58,648 nt of DNA from Methanobacteriota archaeon (GCA_019347805.1 JAHWKR010000016.1:1-58648); one strand, 5' to 3'. Positions 45,073 to 53,758 are shown, numbered from the stretch's first letter. The notes: generated from the sequence alone by a model not told the origin. Program-made: numbers and translations.

Positions 45073-46080
45073 ATGGCACGTGGTGTGTGTATCCGTCCGT
45101 TCCTCAGCTTCGCGATCGTTCTCCTCTCGGCCGCCCAGGCGTCGTCCGTTGTCGGCCTGCCGACGGTCCAGCCTCCGGCGACCGTGGTCGATGTCGGGAT
45201 GTTGGGTGTGACGGACCTTGTTCCGTACGCGGCGGCCGATGGCGGTCTTCTTGTCGCTCCCGGTTCCGAGGTGACGTTGCAGGCGTCCTATGGGTTCAGT
45301 GACGCTCAAGGGCCGTCGACAGGTGCGCAGTACAACTACGTCGCCTATCTGCGCGTCCATGCCGCGACAGGTCAGGTCGGCACCGAGGCGGTGTCCCACC
45401 AGGCCACGACGAGCGGCGCGTTCAATGTGACGGGCGTTCTCGAGCTGACGCTCCGCGTCCCGGAGGTCGCACGCGGCCTCACCATCGTCCTCGACACGTC
45501 GGTATGGCGCTCCGAACAGGGCGGTGGTTCGCTCGTCGGCCAGGCGACCTCGTCTGCTCCGCTCACCATCGTCGCGGTGCCTGAGCCGGTCGCGTTCGTC
45601 ACCGATGACCTCGTCGTCGCCGATTCCTTCGATGGCGGCACCATCACAGCGACGCAGGCGGGCCGCAGCGTCGCGGCGACGGACGGCCATACGTTCGTCT
45701 CGACCGAGATCGGGACGCGCTTTACGGCCTTGGCGGCGATCGACCGCCCGGAGTTGGGCCCCGCGACCGATATCATGTTCATGGTCTATGCGACCCTCAA
45801 CGTCAACATCGAGGGCGGCGCGAGCTATGGTCAAAGCAGGTCGATCTTCATGGACAATTGCAACGACTGGGACACGCACGCCTGCAGGTTCTCTGCAGAG
45901 TCCCGTCAGGCCGGTCTCGAGGTCGTGGTCCCGCCGACCGCGCTCGGCCCGCACAGCGTCGTCACCGTGAACCTCCATCTCAACTACGAGCACAACGAGT
46001 ACGACGCCATGACCGGGAACTGGGTCGGTGTGTTCGACATGCAAGGCGACTCCGGTCGCCATGTCGTCGTCGGGGTCTGA
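45073..46080 (+). CDS. Secreted beta-rich protein, unknown function
   Basis: A 335-residue exported protein. The signal peptide (about 1-25, LSFAIVLLSAAQASS) is followed by two beta-rich modules of similar size. The first is about 30-170, with VTLQASYGFSDAQG and LTIVLDTSVWRSEQGG. The second is about 175-335, with FVTDDLVVADSFDGGTITATQ, NVNIEGGASYGQSRSIFMDNCNDWDTHACRF and a final VVTVNLHLNYEHNEYDAM. Two cysteines close together (NCNDWDTHAC) probably bond. There is no C-terminal anchor. CTTATC at 45043 is at the leaderless distance from the ATG. No family recognised. Confidence 0.82.
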   Translation: MARGVCIRPFLSFAIVLLSAAQASSVVGLPTVQPPATVVDVGMLGVTDLVPYAAADGGLLVAPGSEVTLQASYGFSDAQGPSTGAQYNYVAYLRVHAATGQVGTEAVSHQATTSGAFNVTGVLELTLRVPEVARGLTIVLDTSVWRSEQGGGSLVGQATSSAPLTIVAVPEPVAFVTDDLVVADSFDGGTITATQAGRSVAATDGHTFVSTEIGTRFTALAAIDRPELGPATDIMFMVYATLNVNIEGGASYGQSRSIFMDNCNDWDTHACRFSAESRQAGLEVVVPPTALGPHSVVTVNLHLNYEHNEYDAMTGNWVGVFDMQGDSGRHVVVGV

Positions 46081-46173
46081 GACCGACCGTCCGGGTGATC
46101 CGTGGCGCATTGGCGTCATGTCCACTTGCCGGGTGCGCGGGACTCAAGAACCGTGACCCGCTGAGTGGCTCTC

Positions 46174-46494
46174 ATGACCGACGTGACGAGGACCACTTCC
46201 GAGGAGGTCGGCAAGGACACCGTGCGCCGTAAGCTCTGCATCACGGGCAAGGTGCAGGGGGTCTGGTTCCGCGATTCGGCGCGCCAGGAAGCGGAGCGTC
46301 TCGGCGGTGTCACCGGCTGGATCAAGAACGATCCCGACGGCAGTGTCGTCGCGGAGGTGCAGGGTCCCGCCGACAAGGTCGAACGCTTCGTCCAGTGGTG
46401 CCACAAAGGCCCCGACGCCGCCCGGGTCGACAAGGTGGAGACGACCACGAAGCCGGTCGAGGGCGACGAGTCACGCTTCCAGGTCACGCGCTGA
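46174..46494 (+). CDS. acyP: Acylphosphatase
   Basis: A 106-residue enzyme that hydrolyses acyl phosphates such as acetyl phosphate. Both family signatures are present: GKVQGVWFRDSARQEAERLG (phosphate loop with the catalytic Arg) and GWIKNDPDGSVVAEVQG (catalytic Asn). A 16-residue N-terminal extension (MTDVTRTTSEEVGKDT) is longer than usual. TCAAGA at 46144-46149 supports a leaderless start at the ATG (46174) rather than the GTG nine bases earlier. It converges with the HDAC-family gene, stops 3 nt apart. Confidence 0.95.
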   Translation: MTDVTRTTSEEVGKDTVRRKLCITGKVQGVWFRDSARQEAERLGGVTGWIKNDPDGSVVAEVQGPADKVERFVQWCHKGPDAARVDKVETTTKPVEGDESRFQVTR

Positions 46495-46497
46495 GGT

Positions 46498-47502
46498 TCA
46501 CGCCGCAGGCGGTGCGGCACCAATCCCCCACTGCGCCCCGTGCACCTTGCCGATGGCTTTCGAGAGCGCCGGCCACGGGTCGGCCCCTTCCGCGACGGGC
46601 GGATCGACCGGACCATCCCGTCCGCTCATCCCGGCCACCATCGCGACGCTGCAGCGCGCGAGCGTGTCGAGGTCGTAGCCGCCTTCCAACACCGCCGCGA
46701 CGTGGGGCGTCCGCGCGACGAGGTCGTGGAAGAAGCGCTGGTAGGTCTCCGCTGTGAGCCTGAGCGAGGCGAGGGGGTCGGCGTGGTGGCCGTCGAAGCC
46801 GGCGGAGACGAGGACCAGGTCGGGCCCGTAGCGGTCGATGAGGGGCCACACGATTTCGCGGGCGACGTGCAGCCAACCGTGGTGGCCGGTGGCGTGTGGG
46901 AGCGGGACGTTGACCGTGTGGCCTTCGCCGTCGCCGAGGCCGCGGTCGGTCACCGCGCCGGTGCCGGGATAGAAGGGCGCCTGGTGGAGGCTGACGTAGA
47001 GGACGTCGTCGCGCATCCAGAAGACGTCTTCGGTGCCGTTGCCGTGGTGGACGTCGATGTCGACGATCATCACCCGGTCGCCCTTTGTCGTGCGGTGGTG
47101 CGCGGCGACGGCGATGTGGTTGACCAGACAGAATCCCATGGCGAAGTCCTTGCCGCTGTGGTGTCCGGGCGGGCGGGCCAGGGCCACGGAGGGGGTGCCG
47201 GTGGCGGCGCGGTCGGCGGCGGCGCATGCGGCACCGGTGGCGTCGAGGACGACGGGCCACGATTCCTTGCAGGTCCACGCTTCGGGCCCGGCGGGACGGC
47301 CCTCACGACAGGCGCGTTCCATGCGGTCGAGATGTTCGGCGGGATGGACGCCCAGCAGTGTCTCCCGCGACGCCGGTGGCGCCGTCTCGAGGCTGACGAG
47401 CCCGTCTTCCGCGGCCAAGGCGCGCAGGATGGTCTCGATGCGTTCCGGTTGTTCCGGGTGCCCGGGCACGTCGTGCCGGAGGTGGGAGGGGTGATACCAC
47501 AC
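46498..47502 (-). CDS. Histone deacetylase / acetoin-utilisation family deacetylase
   Basis: A 334-residue zinc hydrolase of the arginase-deacetylase fold. Signatures are HPEQPERI, the catalytic PPGHHSGKDFAMGFCLVNH, the zinc ligands DIDVHHGNGTEDVFW and SAGFDGHHADPL, and EGGYDLDTLA. It removes acetyl groups from lysines or from small molecules such as polyamines; which is unclear. A GTG at 47502 starts VWYHPSHLRHD, close to the usual N-terminus. A second GTG at 47571 overlaps the stop of the M14 peptidase gene (GTGA) and would add 23 Gly/Pro-rich residues encoded by a strong hairpin. Both starts are possible. Confidence 0.93.
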   Translation of the reverse strand: MWYHPSHLRHDVPGHPEQPERIETILRALAAEDGLVSLETAPPASRETLLGVHPAEHLDRMERACREGRPAGPEAWTCKESWPVVLDATGAACAAADRAATGTPSVALARPPGHHSGKDFAMGFCLVNHIAVAAHHRTTKGDRVMIVDIDVHHGNGTEDVFWMRDDVLYVSLHQAPFYPGTGAVTDRGLGDGEGHTVNVPLPHATGHHGWLHVAREIVWPLIDRYGPDLVLVSAGFDGHHADPLASLRLTAETYQRFFHDLVARTPHVAAVLEGGYDLDTLARCSVAMVAGMSGRDGPVDPPVAEGADPWPALSKAIGKVHGAQWGIGAAPPAA

Positions 47503-47503
47503 G

Positions 47504-47553
47504 GGGATGGGTGTGGGGGGGAAGGGGCTGCGCCCCTTCCCCCACCCCATCCC
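47504..47553. other. Strong GC hairpin between the M14 peptidase and HDAC-family genes
   Basis: A perfect 12-bp stem (47517-47528 with 47532-47543, loop TGC) extends outward imperfectly through GGGATGGGT and ACCCCATCCC. It ends two bases before the GTG at 47502. It could attenuate or process the joint transcript, or form a leader structure over the HDAC start. Confidence 0.5.
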
Positions 47554-47567
47554 GTCGCCTTGCGGGT

Positions 47568-49871
47568 TCACCGGCGCTTCCGCGCCAGGAAGACCGCCGC
47601 TCCGAGCGCTAGCAGCGCCGTCAGCGGGGCGATGCCGGGCGATTCCTTCTCGTCGACCTCTTTGTCGCCGCCGGCGCTGTTGGGGAGCACCGATTGCGGT
47701 GGCGTGTAGGAGACGCCTTTGAGGGTGACGAGGGCGGGGGGCGCCTCGAAGACCTGCTCCCAGTCGAGGAAGAGGCGCATCAGGTGGTTCCCCGAGTACG
47801 TGGTGGCGTAAGAGTCGAGCCCGTAGGGGTGGTAGAACTCTTCGCTCGGGTCGGGGAGGAGGCTGCCGATGAAGCGGATGCGGCCTTCGCCGAGCGGGAT
47901 CTCGCCGACGTTGATGTTGCTGGTGTCCGGCGCGCCCGGCGGCTCGGGGTCGGGGACGAACCAGGGCAGTCCGTCGTCGTCGCCGCTTTGCGGGATGGGC
48001 ACCCAGCCGAGCTTGGTGCTGCCTTCTGGGAGCGCCGATTCCTCTACGAACCAGTTGGGCGCGGCGTTCGAGCGGACACTGAAGCCGAGCGGCACGGGTT
48101 CGTAGAGCTGGCGCGCGATGCCGCGGATGGGCGAGACGAGCGGGTGGCTGCGGTCGAAGAAGTTCGAGTAGCCGGCGTAGAGGTTGACGACGTCGACACC
48201 GTCCTCACCGGTCACACCCGCCTTGGCGAGGTACTTGAGCGCCGAGTCGGTCAGGACGAGGTGGCCGCCGGCCTGGACCCAGTCATAGATGACCTGGATC
48301 TTGGCGGTGTCGTTCTCGATGGTCTGGATGGCCGAGCCGGGGATGACGAGGCTGCTGTAGCGGGCGAGCTTCTTGGCGGTGATGTCGACCGGGTTGAGCT
48401 CGTCGAGCACGCCGGGTGCGTCCTCGTCCTTGAGGTAGGGTTTCAGTTCGGTCCAGTAGTCCTGCGGGGCGGCGTAGAAGTCGTTGTTGGCGTAGTCCCA
48501 GGCGTCGTCGAAGGGGTTCTCCGCGGCCCAGCCGCCGAGCGGCTCTGTGTCGTCGGTGTTGGTGACGACGACGGGGTTGGCCAGGACGGCGGTCTTGGTG
48601 CCCTTGACGTCGATGGCGACCTGCAGGTCCTGCGCCATGGCGTCCATGAAGGTACCGATGATCTGCCGGGTGCTCTGGATGTGCAGGTGGTTGAAGTAGG
48701 CCCCCAGTTCGTATTGTGAGTCGAACGTGATGTGGTTGTAGGCCAGTTCGATGTCGTACCCAGGGACGTCGAGGCCGTTGTTCTGGAAGAACCAGTCGCC
48801 GTTGAAGCCGGAATCTGTGTAGCTGATGGTGTCCCAGACGGTGCCCCAGTCGTTGACGTCGCCGCCCCATGCACCGGGGACCTCGGCGGCGCGGTATTCG
48901 CTGAACTCGGGGTCGGTGTTGAGGCGCTCCTTGAGGAGTTCCGCCATGCGCGTCGACTGCGTCATCTTGTGCGGGTCGGCCTGTCCGGCCGGCATGAGGG
49001 TGAGGACATAGTGGTCGTCCCAGAGCATGCCGTGGATGTCGGTCGCCGCGACGAGGTTCTTGTAGTTCTCGATGACGAAGTTGGCGAACGCCTGCGACTC
49101 GGGTTCGGAGAGCGCGGAGTAGGGTTCGTGGTACCAGCCGGTCGTCGGCACCTCGCGGTTGAGGTCGACGGCCCGGCCGTTCGTCCGGCAGTAGAAGACG
49201 ACGCCGTTGCCGCACTTCGGGTCGACCGGTACGGTCGAAGAGGGATCCGCCTCGACGGTGCCGGTGAGGTATTGGGGCTCGTCGTGGGCCCAGCCGTCGG
49301 GGTTGGGGAAGAGGAAGATGAGCGTCATGAAGTCGAGGTAGTCACGCATCGTGCCGTTGCCGGCGCCGTTCTGCTGTGTCCATTGCGCCATGCCCATGCC
49401 GCGCGCGAAGTCCTCGATGATGCGCAGGCCGCCTTCGCGTCCGCCCTTCTCGTTGCCGTGGATGCTGAGCATGAAGAGCAGTTGCACCTTGTCATCGTAG
49501 GCGATCGGCGAGTCGGGGTTCGTCACCTCGACGATCATCACGGGGAACGTGTCACGGCCGCCGGCGGGGTTGTTCAGGCCATAGGATTGGCCCGTCTCCC
49601 TGTAGGTGACCCAGCCAGGGAAGCGCTCCTCGAGGAGATTGATCCCGTCGAGGGCTTCGAAGAAGCCGATGTAGTCGTTGGTCTGGAGCGCTTCGGGGAA
49701 GATGCGGCCCACCACCGCGTCCGAGGCCTCGCCGTTGAACCCGGGGGTCGGGAGGGCGGTCGTCGACGGGACGAGCCCGATGAGGAACAGGAGGACGATG
49801 CCGAGCGCGATGTGGCGGCTCGTGCCGACCTTGGACGTTTTTGTGCAGTAGACCTGGGACATGGGCACCAC
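47568..49871 (-). CDS. Secreted M14-type zinc carboxypeptidase-like protein with a PGF-CTERM-like anchor
   Basis: A 767-residue exported protein. A signal helix (about 19-40) precedes an M14 peptidase domain. Its motifs are the zinc motif IHGNEKGGREG (HxxE), NPDGW, VDLNRE (substrate Arg region) and ATDIHGML (third ligand His). Catalysis also needs a Glu later in the domain, in a region not certain by eye. Residues from about 430 include a Rossmann-like stretch (VIPGSAIQTI, IYDWVQAGGHLVLTD) often seen after such domains. The end is SPGIAPLTALLALGAAVFLARKRR, a Pro-Gly plus helix plus basic tail typical of archaeosortase substrates. TATA candidates are CTTAAG (27 nt before the GTG) and GTATAAGA about 25 nt further upstream. 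Confidence 0.92.
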   Translation of the reverse strand: MVPMSQVYCTKTSKVGTSRHIALGIVLLFLIGLVPSTTALPTPGFNGEASDAVVGRIFPEALQTNDYIGFFEALDGINLLEERFPGWVTYRETGQSYGLNNPAGGRDTFPVMIVEVTNPDSPIAYDDKVQLLFMLSIHGNEKGGREGGLRIIEDFARGMGMAQWTQQNGAGNGTMRDYLDFMTLIFLFPNPDGWAHDEPQYLTGTVEADPSSTVPVDPKCGNGVVFYCRTNGRAVDLNREVPTTGWYHEPYSALSEPESQAFANFVIENYKNLVAATDIHGMLWDDHYVLTLMPAGQADPHKMTQSTRMAELLKERLNTDPEFSEYRAAEVPGAWGGDVNDWGTVWDTISYTDSGFNGDWFFQNNGLDVPGYDIELAYNHITFDSQYELGAYFNHLHIQSTRQIIGTFMDAMAQDLQVAIDVKGTKTAVLANPVVVTNTDDTEPLGGWAAENPFDDAWDYANNDFYAAPQDYWTELKPYLKDEDAPGVLDELNPVDITAKKLARYSSLVIPGSAIQTIENDTAKIQVIYDWVQAGGHLVLTDSALKYLAKAGVTGEDGVDVVNLYAGYSNFFDRSHPLVSPIRGIARQLYEPVPLGFSVRSNAAPNWFVEESALPEGSTKLGWVPIPQSGDDDGLPWFVPDPEPPGAPDTSNINVGEIPLGEGRIRFIGSLLPDPSEEFYHPYGLDSYATTYSGNHLMRLFLDWEQVFEAPPALVTLKGVSYTPPQSVLPNSAGGDKEVDEKESPGIAPLTALLALGAAVFLARKRR

Positions 49872-50014
49872 GGGGTGCCGGAGTCCGGTTGGGTGTGCTT
49901 AAGGTTTGTGTCGGACCGCCTCTTATACGACCGGTCGCCGGAGGGGAAGGGGCCCACCTGATGGGGACCGGCCCGCCTCGCCTCGGGCATCGGCCGGGGC
50001 CACCGCAGGCGGCC

Positions 50015-50149
50015 TTAGAACCGATGGTCGGGTCGGGTGGTCACGAAGCAGGTCTCGCATAGGACGGGGCGCCCTTCCGGTTCGAAGGGCGTCTCCGCGT
50101 TCTGTCCACAGCGGCTGCATTCGACCGTGTGGAGCTCTTGTACCGCCAT
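50015..50149 (-). CDS. 44-residue zinc-ribbon protein
   Basis: A small gene reading MAVQELHTVECSRCGQNAE, then LCETCFVTTRPDHRF. Two knuckles, CSRC and CETC, are separated by 19 residues, a complete zinc-ribbon or rubredoxin-like zinc site in a protein of this size. A weak TATA-like sequence (ATGTATG on the minus strand) lies at the leaderless distance, 24 nt upstream of the ATG. The TAA is 144 bases upstream of the M14 peptidase start. Such mini-ribbons in archaea are often transcription or ribosome accessory proteins; the role here is unknown. Confidence 0.75.
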   Translation of the reverse strand: MAVQELHTVECSRCGQNAETPFEPEGRPVLCETCFVTTRPDHRF

Positions 50150-50294
50150 GGGGGAAGGTCACATCGCGGGCATACATCAAGACTGGTACGGCGGCGGGAT
50201 GACGGCGAGACGGGTCGCGGCCATGTGCGGGGTGTGTCGGTAGGTTCTACAGACCGACCCCTGCGCAACCCCCTCACGCCGCCCTCCCAAAGGA

Positions 50295-50300
50295 TTTATA
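50295..50300 (+). promoter_or_regulatory. TATA box of spt5
   Basis: AGGATTTATAGGG predicts initiation near 50322 and a ~33-nt leader to the TTG start. An in-frame TTG at 50322 would instead be leaderless. Confidence 0.6.
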
Positions 50301-50354
50301 GGGTACCCTTCTACACGACGATTGCCCCCATGGGGCATTTTCTTAGGTGATCAT

Positions 50355-50933
50355 TTGTCCAGTGACGACGACGGGCTCGGCATCCTCGAGGAACCCGAGA
50401 AGCCCCAGGCGCCCCCGAAGCTGCCGAAGAAGGAAGAGGCGGAGGCCGAGGAGCCCAAGCGCCCCGAGATCCCGGAAGAGGAGCGTCCCAAGATCTACAC
50501 GATCAAGACGCAGGTCGGCCAGGAGCGGAATGTCGCCGACCAACTCGCGGGCAAGATCCGCAAGAAGAACCAAGGCATCGCATCCATCCTCGCGCCGCAG
50601 GAGTTGCGCGGCTATGTCTTCGTCGAGGCGCAGGATTTCGAGACCTTGAGCCAGATGATCCGGCCCATCTCCTATGCGCGCAGTCTGCTCGAAGGCGAGG
50701 TGCCGTTCGAGCAGGTGGAGCATTTCCTCACGCCGGTCTCCGCGGTCGCGAAGATCGCCGAGGGCGACATCGTCGAACTCGTCGCCGGTCCGTTCAAGGG
50801 CGAGAAGGCGAAGGTGACCCGCATCGACGACACGAAGGAGGAGATCACCGTCGAGCTCTTCGAGGCGCTCGTGCCGATCCCCATCACCGTGCGTGGCGAG
50901 TCCGTGCGGGTGCTGAAGCGCAAGGACGAGTAG
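50355..50933 (+). CDS. spt5: Transcription elongation factor Spt5 (NusG homologue)
   Basis: A 192-residue elongation factor that binds the RNA polymerase clamp. An acidic and Pro-rich N-terminal extension (about 1-45, EEPEKPQAPPKLPKKEEAEAEEP) precedes the NGN domain. That domain has KIYTIKTQVGQERNVADQLAGKI, LRGYVFVEAQD and the hydrophobic pocket region. The KOW domain is AEGDIVELVAGPFKGEKAKVTRID near the C-terminus. The start is a TTG at 50355 directly after an AGGTGAT SD. No adjacent SecE or ribosomal L11 gene is seen. Confidence 0.95.
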   Translation: MSSDDDGLGILEEPEKPQAPPKLPKKEEAEAEEPKRPEIPEEERPKIYTIKTQVGQERNVADQLAGKIRKKNQGIASILAPQELRGYVFVEAQDFETLSQMIRPISYARSLLEGEVPFEQVEHFLTPVSAVAKIAEGDIVELVAGPFKGEKAKVTRIDDTKEEITVELFEALVPIPITVRGESVRVLKRKDE

Positions 50934-51136
50934 TCCTCGACGCCTGTTCTCTAGCGGCTGTGCCCGAGGGGCGCGGCCGCGGTCGATGCTCGAGCGGAGC
51001 GGCCGGGAAGCGTTCCAGCCCCGTTCAGCCACATGCCGTCCGGGCCCGTGGTAAAGGTCGGCGAGCCTCTGGACGTTCAGGTCCGGGATGCGTCGCCGCC
51101 CGGCGCAGTGACGATCGACGATGGGGTCGGGTCGCA

Positions 51137-51172
51137 GAAGCGAAAAAAGGGGAAAGTCAGGAAGAGAAAGGG
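51137..51172 (-). terminator. T-rich terminator of the CARDB protein gene
   Basis: Downstream of the stop on the minus strand the sequence reads CCCTTTCTCTTCCTGACTTT, then CCCCTTTTTTCGC, giving successive U-tracts of the kind that end archaeal transcripts. The rest of 50934-51182 shows no gene, RNA or repeat I can support. Confidence 0.5.
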
Positions 51173-51182
51173 CAAGGCGCGG

Positions 51183-52403
51183 CTAGAGAAGGCCGCCGAC
51201 GCGCACGTAGGTGTAGATGTGGGCGCCGTTGTTCTCTTCTTCGGCCTCGAGGATGCGGTCGTGGATGTCGGCCGTCGCCACGATGGTGTAGTCGCCGATC
51301 TCGAACGTCGTGTCCCAGATCACCGTGAACGTGCGGCTCTCGCCTGCGGGGACGTCGATGGTCCTCGAGGCATCATACCAATAGCCTCCGTAGCGGTGCG
51401 GGTCCGGGTCATGACCCCATATGAAGCTGACGCCGGTGTGGGCGTTCTCTGCGTCTTGAGCCCCTTGGTTGGTCACCTCGACCTCGATGAGCCGGCGTTC
51501 GTTGACGTTGTTCGGGGCCTCTCCGAAATCGGTCGTGATCGGTCGGCGGTGTTCGACGAGGCTCGTGATGACAAGGTCTGGAAGCGGGAGTTCCTCGACC
51601 GTCGTGCGGACCAGGGTGATCTGGTAGTCGCCACCGCTGACCTCATCGAAGAACTCGTAGATCGCGAGGCTGAGCCGGACCGTGGTGTCGGTGAACGTCT
51701 TCTCAAGGAAGAGGTCACCACCACCGCCATCGGACACGGAGTCACAACATTCAGCCGAACTGAGCCAGGCGATCTTGAAGTCGGTCATGTTCGTCGTGAT
51801 CTCGACCTGGATGAGTTCAGTACCGATGACGTCGAAGACGAACTGGTCGCGGGTGTCGAACTTGTTCAGGGTCGCGTTGGAGGTGCCGTCGGGAAGCGCC
51901 ACCGGGTCGTTGCGGGTCGCGTCCCGGCCGCTCCCTGCGTCGTTCTGGATCGGGAGGTCGACCAGGGTGAGCGAGAAGCCGTAGTCGCCGGCGCCCGCAC
52001 TGTAGAGCCAGTACGACTCCACTCCGATGTACCAGGTGGCGTCCTCATCAGCCAGCACGTTCGTGTCCCGCCGGCTGCTCATCCAATAGGACTCCTGAGG
52101 CCCGACCAGATACCAGTCAGGGCCGAAGAGCGTCGGCTCGGCCCTGGCCGTGATCCCTTGACCGGCCGTCACATTGAACGCATACCAGTCGGCGGGATCG
52201 AGGACAGGCGACAGGCGTCCGGTGTAGGCACCGGGGACGATGGGAAGCGCGTCGCTTTCGTAATCCCCCGCGTCGGTGCCGGAGCCCGCGTCGTCGTCGC
52301 CAAGGGGCGACGGGCCCGCGGACCCGTACGGCAAAGTGGACAGGAGGAGCGCCGTGAGGACGATCAATGACAGGGCCTTCGCTGGAGATCTTTTCGGGAC
52401 CAC
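51183..52403 (-). CDS. Secreted protein with a C-terminal CARDB domain
   Basis: A 406-residue exported protein. The signal peptide (about 1-29, ALSLIVLTALLLSTLPYGSA) is followed by two similar beta-sandwich modules of about 110 residues. Both resemble pre-peptidase C-terminal (PPC) domains: DALPIVPGAYTGRLSPVLDPADWYAFNV and ATRNDPVALPDGTSNATLNKFDTRDQFVFDV. A CARDB-type adhesion domain (about 285-405) follows, with LPDLVITSL, IEVEVTNQGAQDAENA and IVATADIHDRILEAEEENN. There is no membrane anchor. Surface adhesion or glycan contact is likely. The GTG at 52403 has a GGTGAT SD. Confidence 0.85.
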   Translation of the reverse strand: MVPKRSPAKALSLIVLTALLLSTLPYGSAGPSPLGDDDAGSGTDAGDYESDALPIVPGAYTGRLSPVLDPADWYAFNVTAGQGITARAEPTLFGPDWYLVGPQESYWMSSRRDTNVLADEDATWYIGVESYWLYSAGAGDYGFSLTLVDLPIQNDAGSGRDATRNDPVALPDGTSNATLNKFDTRDQFVFDVIGTELIQVEITTNMTDFKIAWLSSAECCDSVSDGGGGDLFLEKTFTDTTVRLSLAIYEFFDEVSGGDYQITLVRTTVEELPLPDLVITSLVEHRRPITTDFGEAPNNVNERRLIEVEVTNQGAQDAENAHTGVSFIWGHDPDPHRYGGYWYDASRTIDVPAGESRTFTVIWDTTFEIGDYTIVATADIHDRILEAEEENNGAHIYTYVRVGGLL

Positions 52404-52551
52404 CTGGAAATCACCGTCTTGTCGAAAGGAAAGGGGGCTTTTCAACCTTGGCAAGGGAGTTGTTGCCCCTGGGGAGCACGGCGGCCGCCCCGGAAGCTTT
52501 GTGCGGCGACCGGCAGGTCGGCGGGGGCTGCAGACCCGGCGTATCCGCGCA

Positions 52552-53682
52552 TCACTGCCGCTTTTCGACCGGCACGTATTCCAGGTCCTTGTGGCCGATG
52601 TAGCGGCTGCGGGGTCGGATGAGCCGGTTGTCCGCGAGCTGCTCCATGATGTGGGCGCTCCAACCGGCGATGCGCGACACGGCGAACGTCGGCGTGAAGA
52701 GGTCGGTGGGGATGCCCATCGTGTAGTAGGTCGAGGCGCTGAAGAAGTCGACGTTCGGGTTGAGGCCTTTCTGTTCCTTGACCGCCTCCATCATCTTGAC
52801 CGACATCTCGTACCACTTGGTGGTGCCGGCCTCTTCGCCGAGTTCCTGCGACAGTTTGCGCAAGTGGACCGCACGCGGGTCCATGGTGCGGTAGACACGG
52901 TGGCCGAAGCCCATGATCTTCTCTTTGGCGGCGAGCTTCTGCCGTACCCATTCCTCGACCTTGTCGATGTCACCGATCTCGAGGAGGTTCTTGATGACGC
53001 CTTCGTTCGCGCCACCATGGAGCGGGCCTTTCAGCGTCCCGATGGCGGAGGTGACCGCGGTGTAGACGTCGGTGACGGTGGCGGAGGTGACGCGCGCGCT
53101 GAACGTGGAGGCGTTGAAGCCGTGCTCGGCGTGCAGGATGAGGGCGACGTCCATGGCGCGCTCGGCGACCGGGCCGGGTCTCTCGCCGCGCATCATGTAG
53201 AGGTAGTTGGCCGCGTGGGAGAGCTCGGGGTCGGGGGCGATGGGCTCTTCGCCACTGCGGATGCGTTCCCAGGCGGCGACGATGGTGGGGAACTGCGCGG
53301 TGAGGTCCATCGCGGCCTCCTTGACGCTCGCTTCGTCGGTCTCGATCTGCGACACGCCTTTGGAGACGGGTATGGCGGAGACGACGGTGCGGAGGACGTC
53401 CATCGGGGCGGCTTCCGCCGGCAGTCCCTTCATGAAGGTGATGAGCCGGTCGTCGAGCGGACGGTGGCGGGCGAGGTCGGCCCGGAATTCCTCGAGTTCG
53501 CGTTTGGCCGGGAGGCGGTCGTTCCAGAGCAGGAAGACGGTCTCCTCGAAGGAGCCTTGCACCAGGTCGTGGATGTCGTAGCCGCGGTAGCTGAGTTCTC
53601 CGGCCTCGCCGTCGATGAGGCAGACCGCGCTCTCGGCGGCGATCACGCCTTCCAAACCCTTCGTGACCGTCTGTGTCGTCAT
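52552..53682 (-). CDS. gltA: Citrate synthase
   Basis: A 376-residue enzyme condensing acetyl-CoA with oxaloacetate. Catalytic signatures are present: GPLHGGANEGV (His), GFGHRVYRTMDPRA (second His) and VDFFSASTYYTMGIP (Asp). The size matches the short archaeal and Gram-positive type II enzymes, which often also accept propionyl-CoA (2-methylcitrate synthase activity). An AGAGGAT SD lies 4-5 nt before the ATG, and a GTTAAAAAGG TATA box about 70 nt upstream implies a ~45-nt leader. It places a TCA or methylcitrate entry step beside the acyl-CoA enzymes of this window. Confidence 0.96.
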   Translation of the reverse strand: MTTQTVTKGLEGVIAAESAVCLIDGEAGELSYRGYDIHDLVQGSFEETVFLLWNDRLPAKRELEEFRADLARHRPLDDRLITFMKGLPAEAAPMDVLRTVVSAIPVSKGVSQIETDEASVKEAAMDLTAQFPTIVAAWERIRSGEEPIAPDPELSHAANYLYMMRGERPGPVAERAMDVALILHAEHGFNASTFSARVTSATVTDVYTAVTSAIGTLKGPLHGGANEGVIKNLLEIGDIDKVEEWVRQKLAAKEKIMGFGHRVYRTMDPRAVHLRKLSQELGEEAGTTKWYEMSVKMMEAVKEQKGLNPNVDFFSASTYYTMGIPTDLFTPTFAVSRIAGWSAHIMEQLADNRLIRPRSRYIGHKDLEYVPVEKRQ

Positions 53683-53752
53683 GGGGATCCTCTTCTGCCG
53701 GAGAAGACCGGGCACCCGCCAGGTCGGGCGGCGCCGCGTAGACCCTTCTCCT

Positions 53753-53758
53753 TTTTAA
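53753..53758 (-). promoter_or_regulatory. TATA box of the citrate synthase gene
   Basis: The minus strand reads GGTTAAAAAGG, predicting initiation near 53727. Confidence 0.55.

Noticed and set aside
50934..51136. Possible structured RNA in the spt5-CARDB spacer
   Set aside because: GC-rich, but I could not draw a tRNA, SRP or box C/D pattern; no TATA box at a useful place.
51033..52370. A 445-codon open frame on the plus strand that begins MPSGPVVKVGEPLDV, with a KRKKGKVRKRKGKA stretch
   Set aside because: The first 50 codons look protein-like, but it continues opposite the CARDB gene with no stop and no promoter; the Lys codons are the reverse of U-tracts ending that gene.
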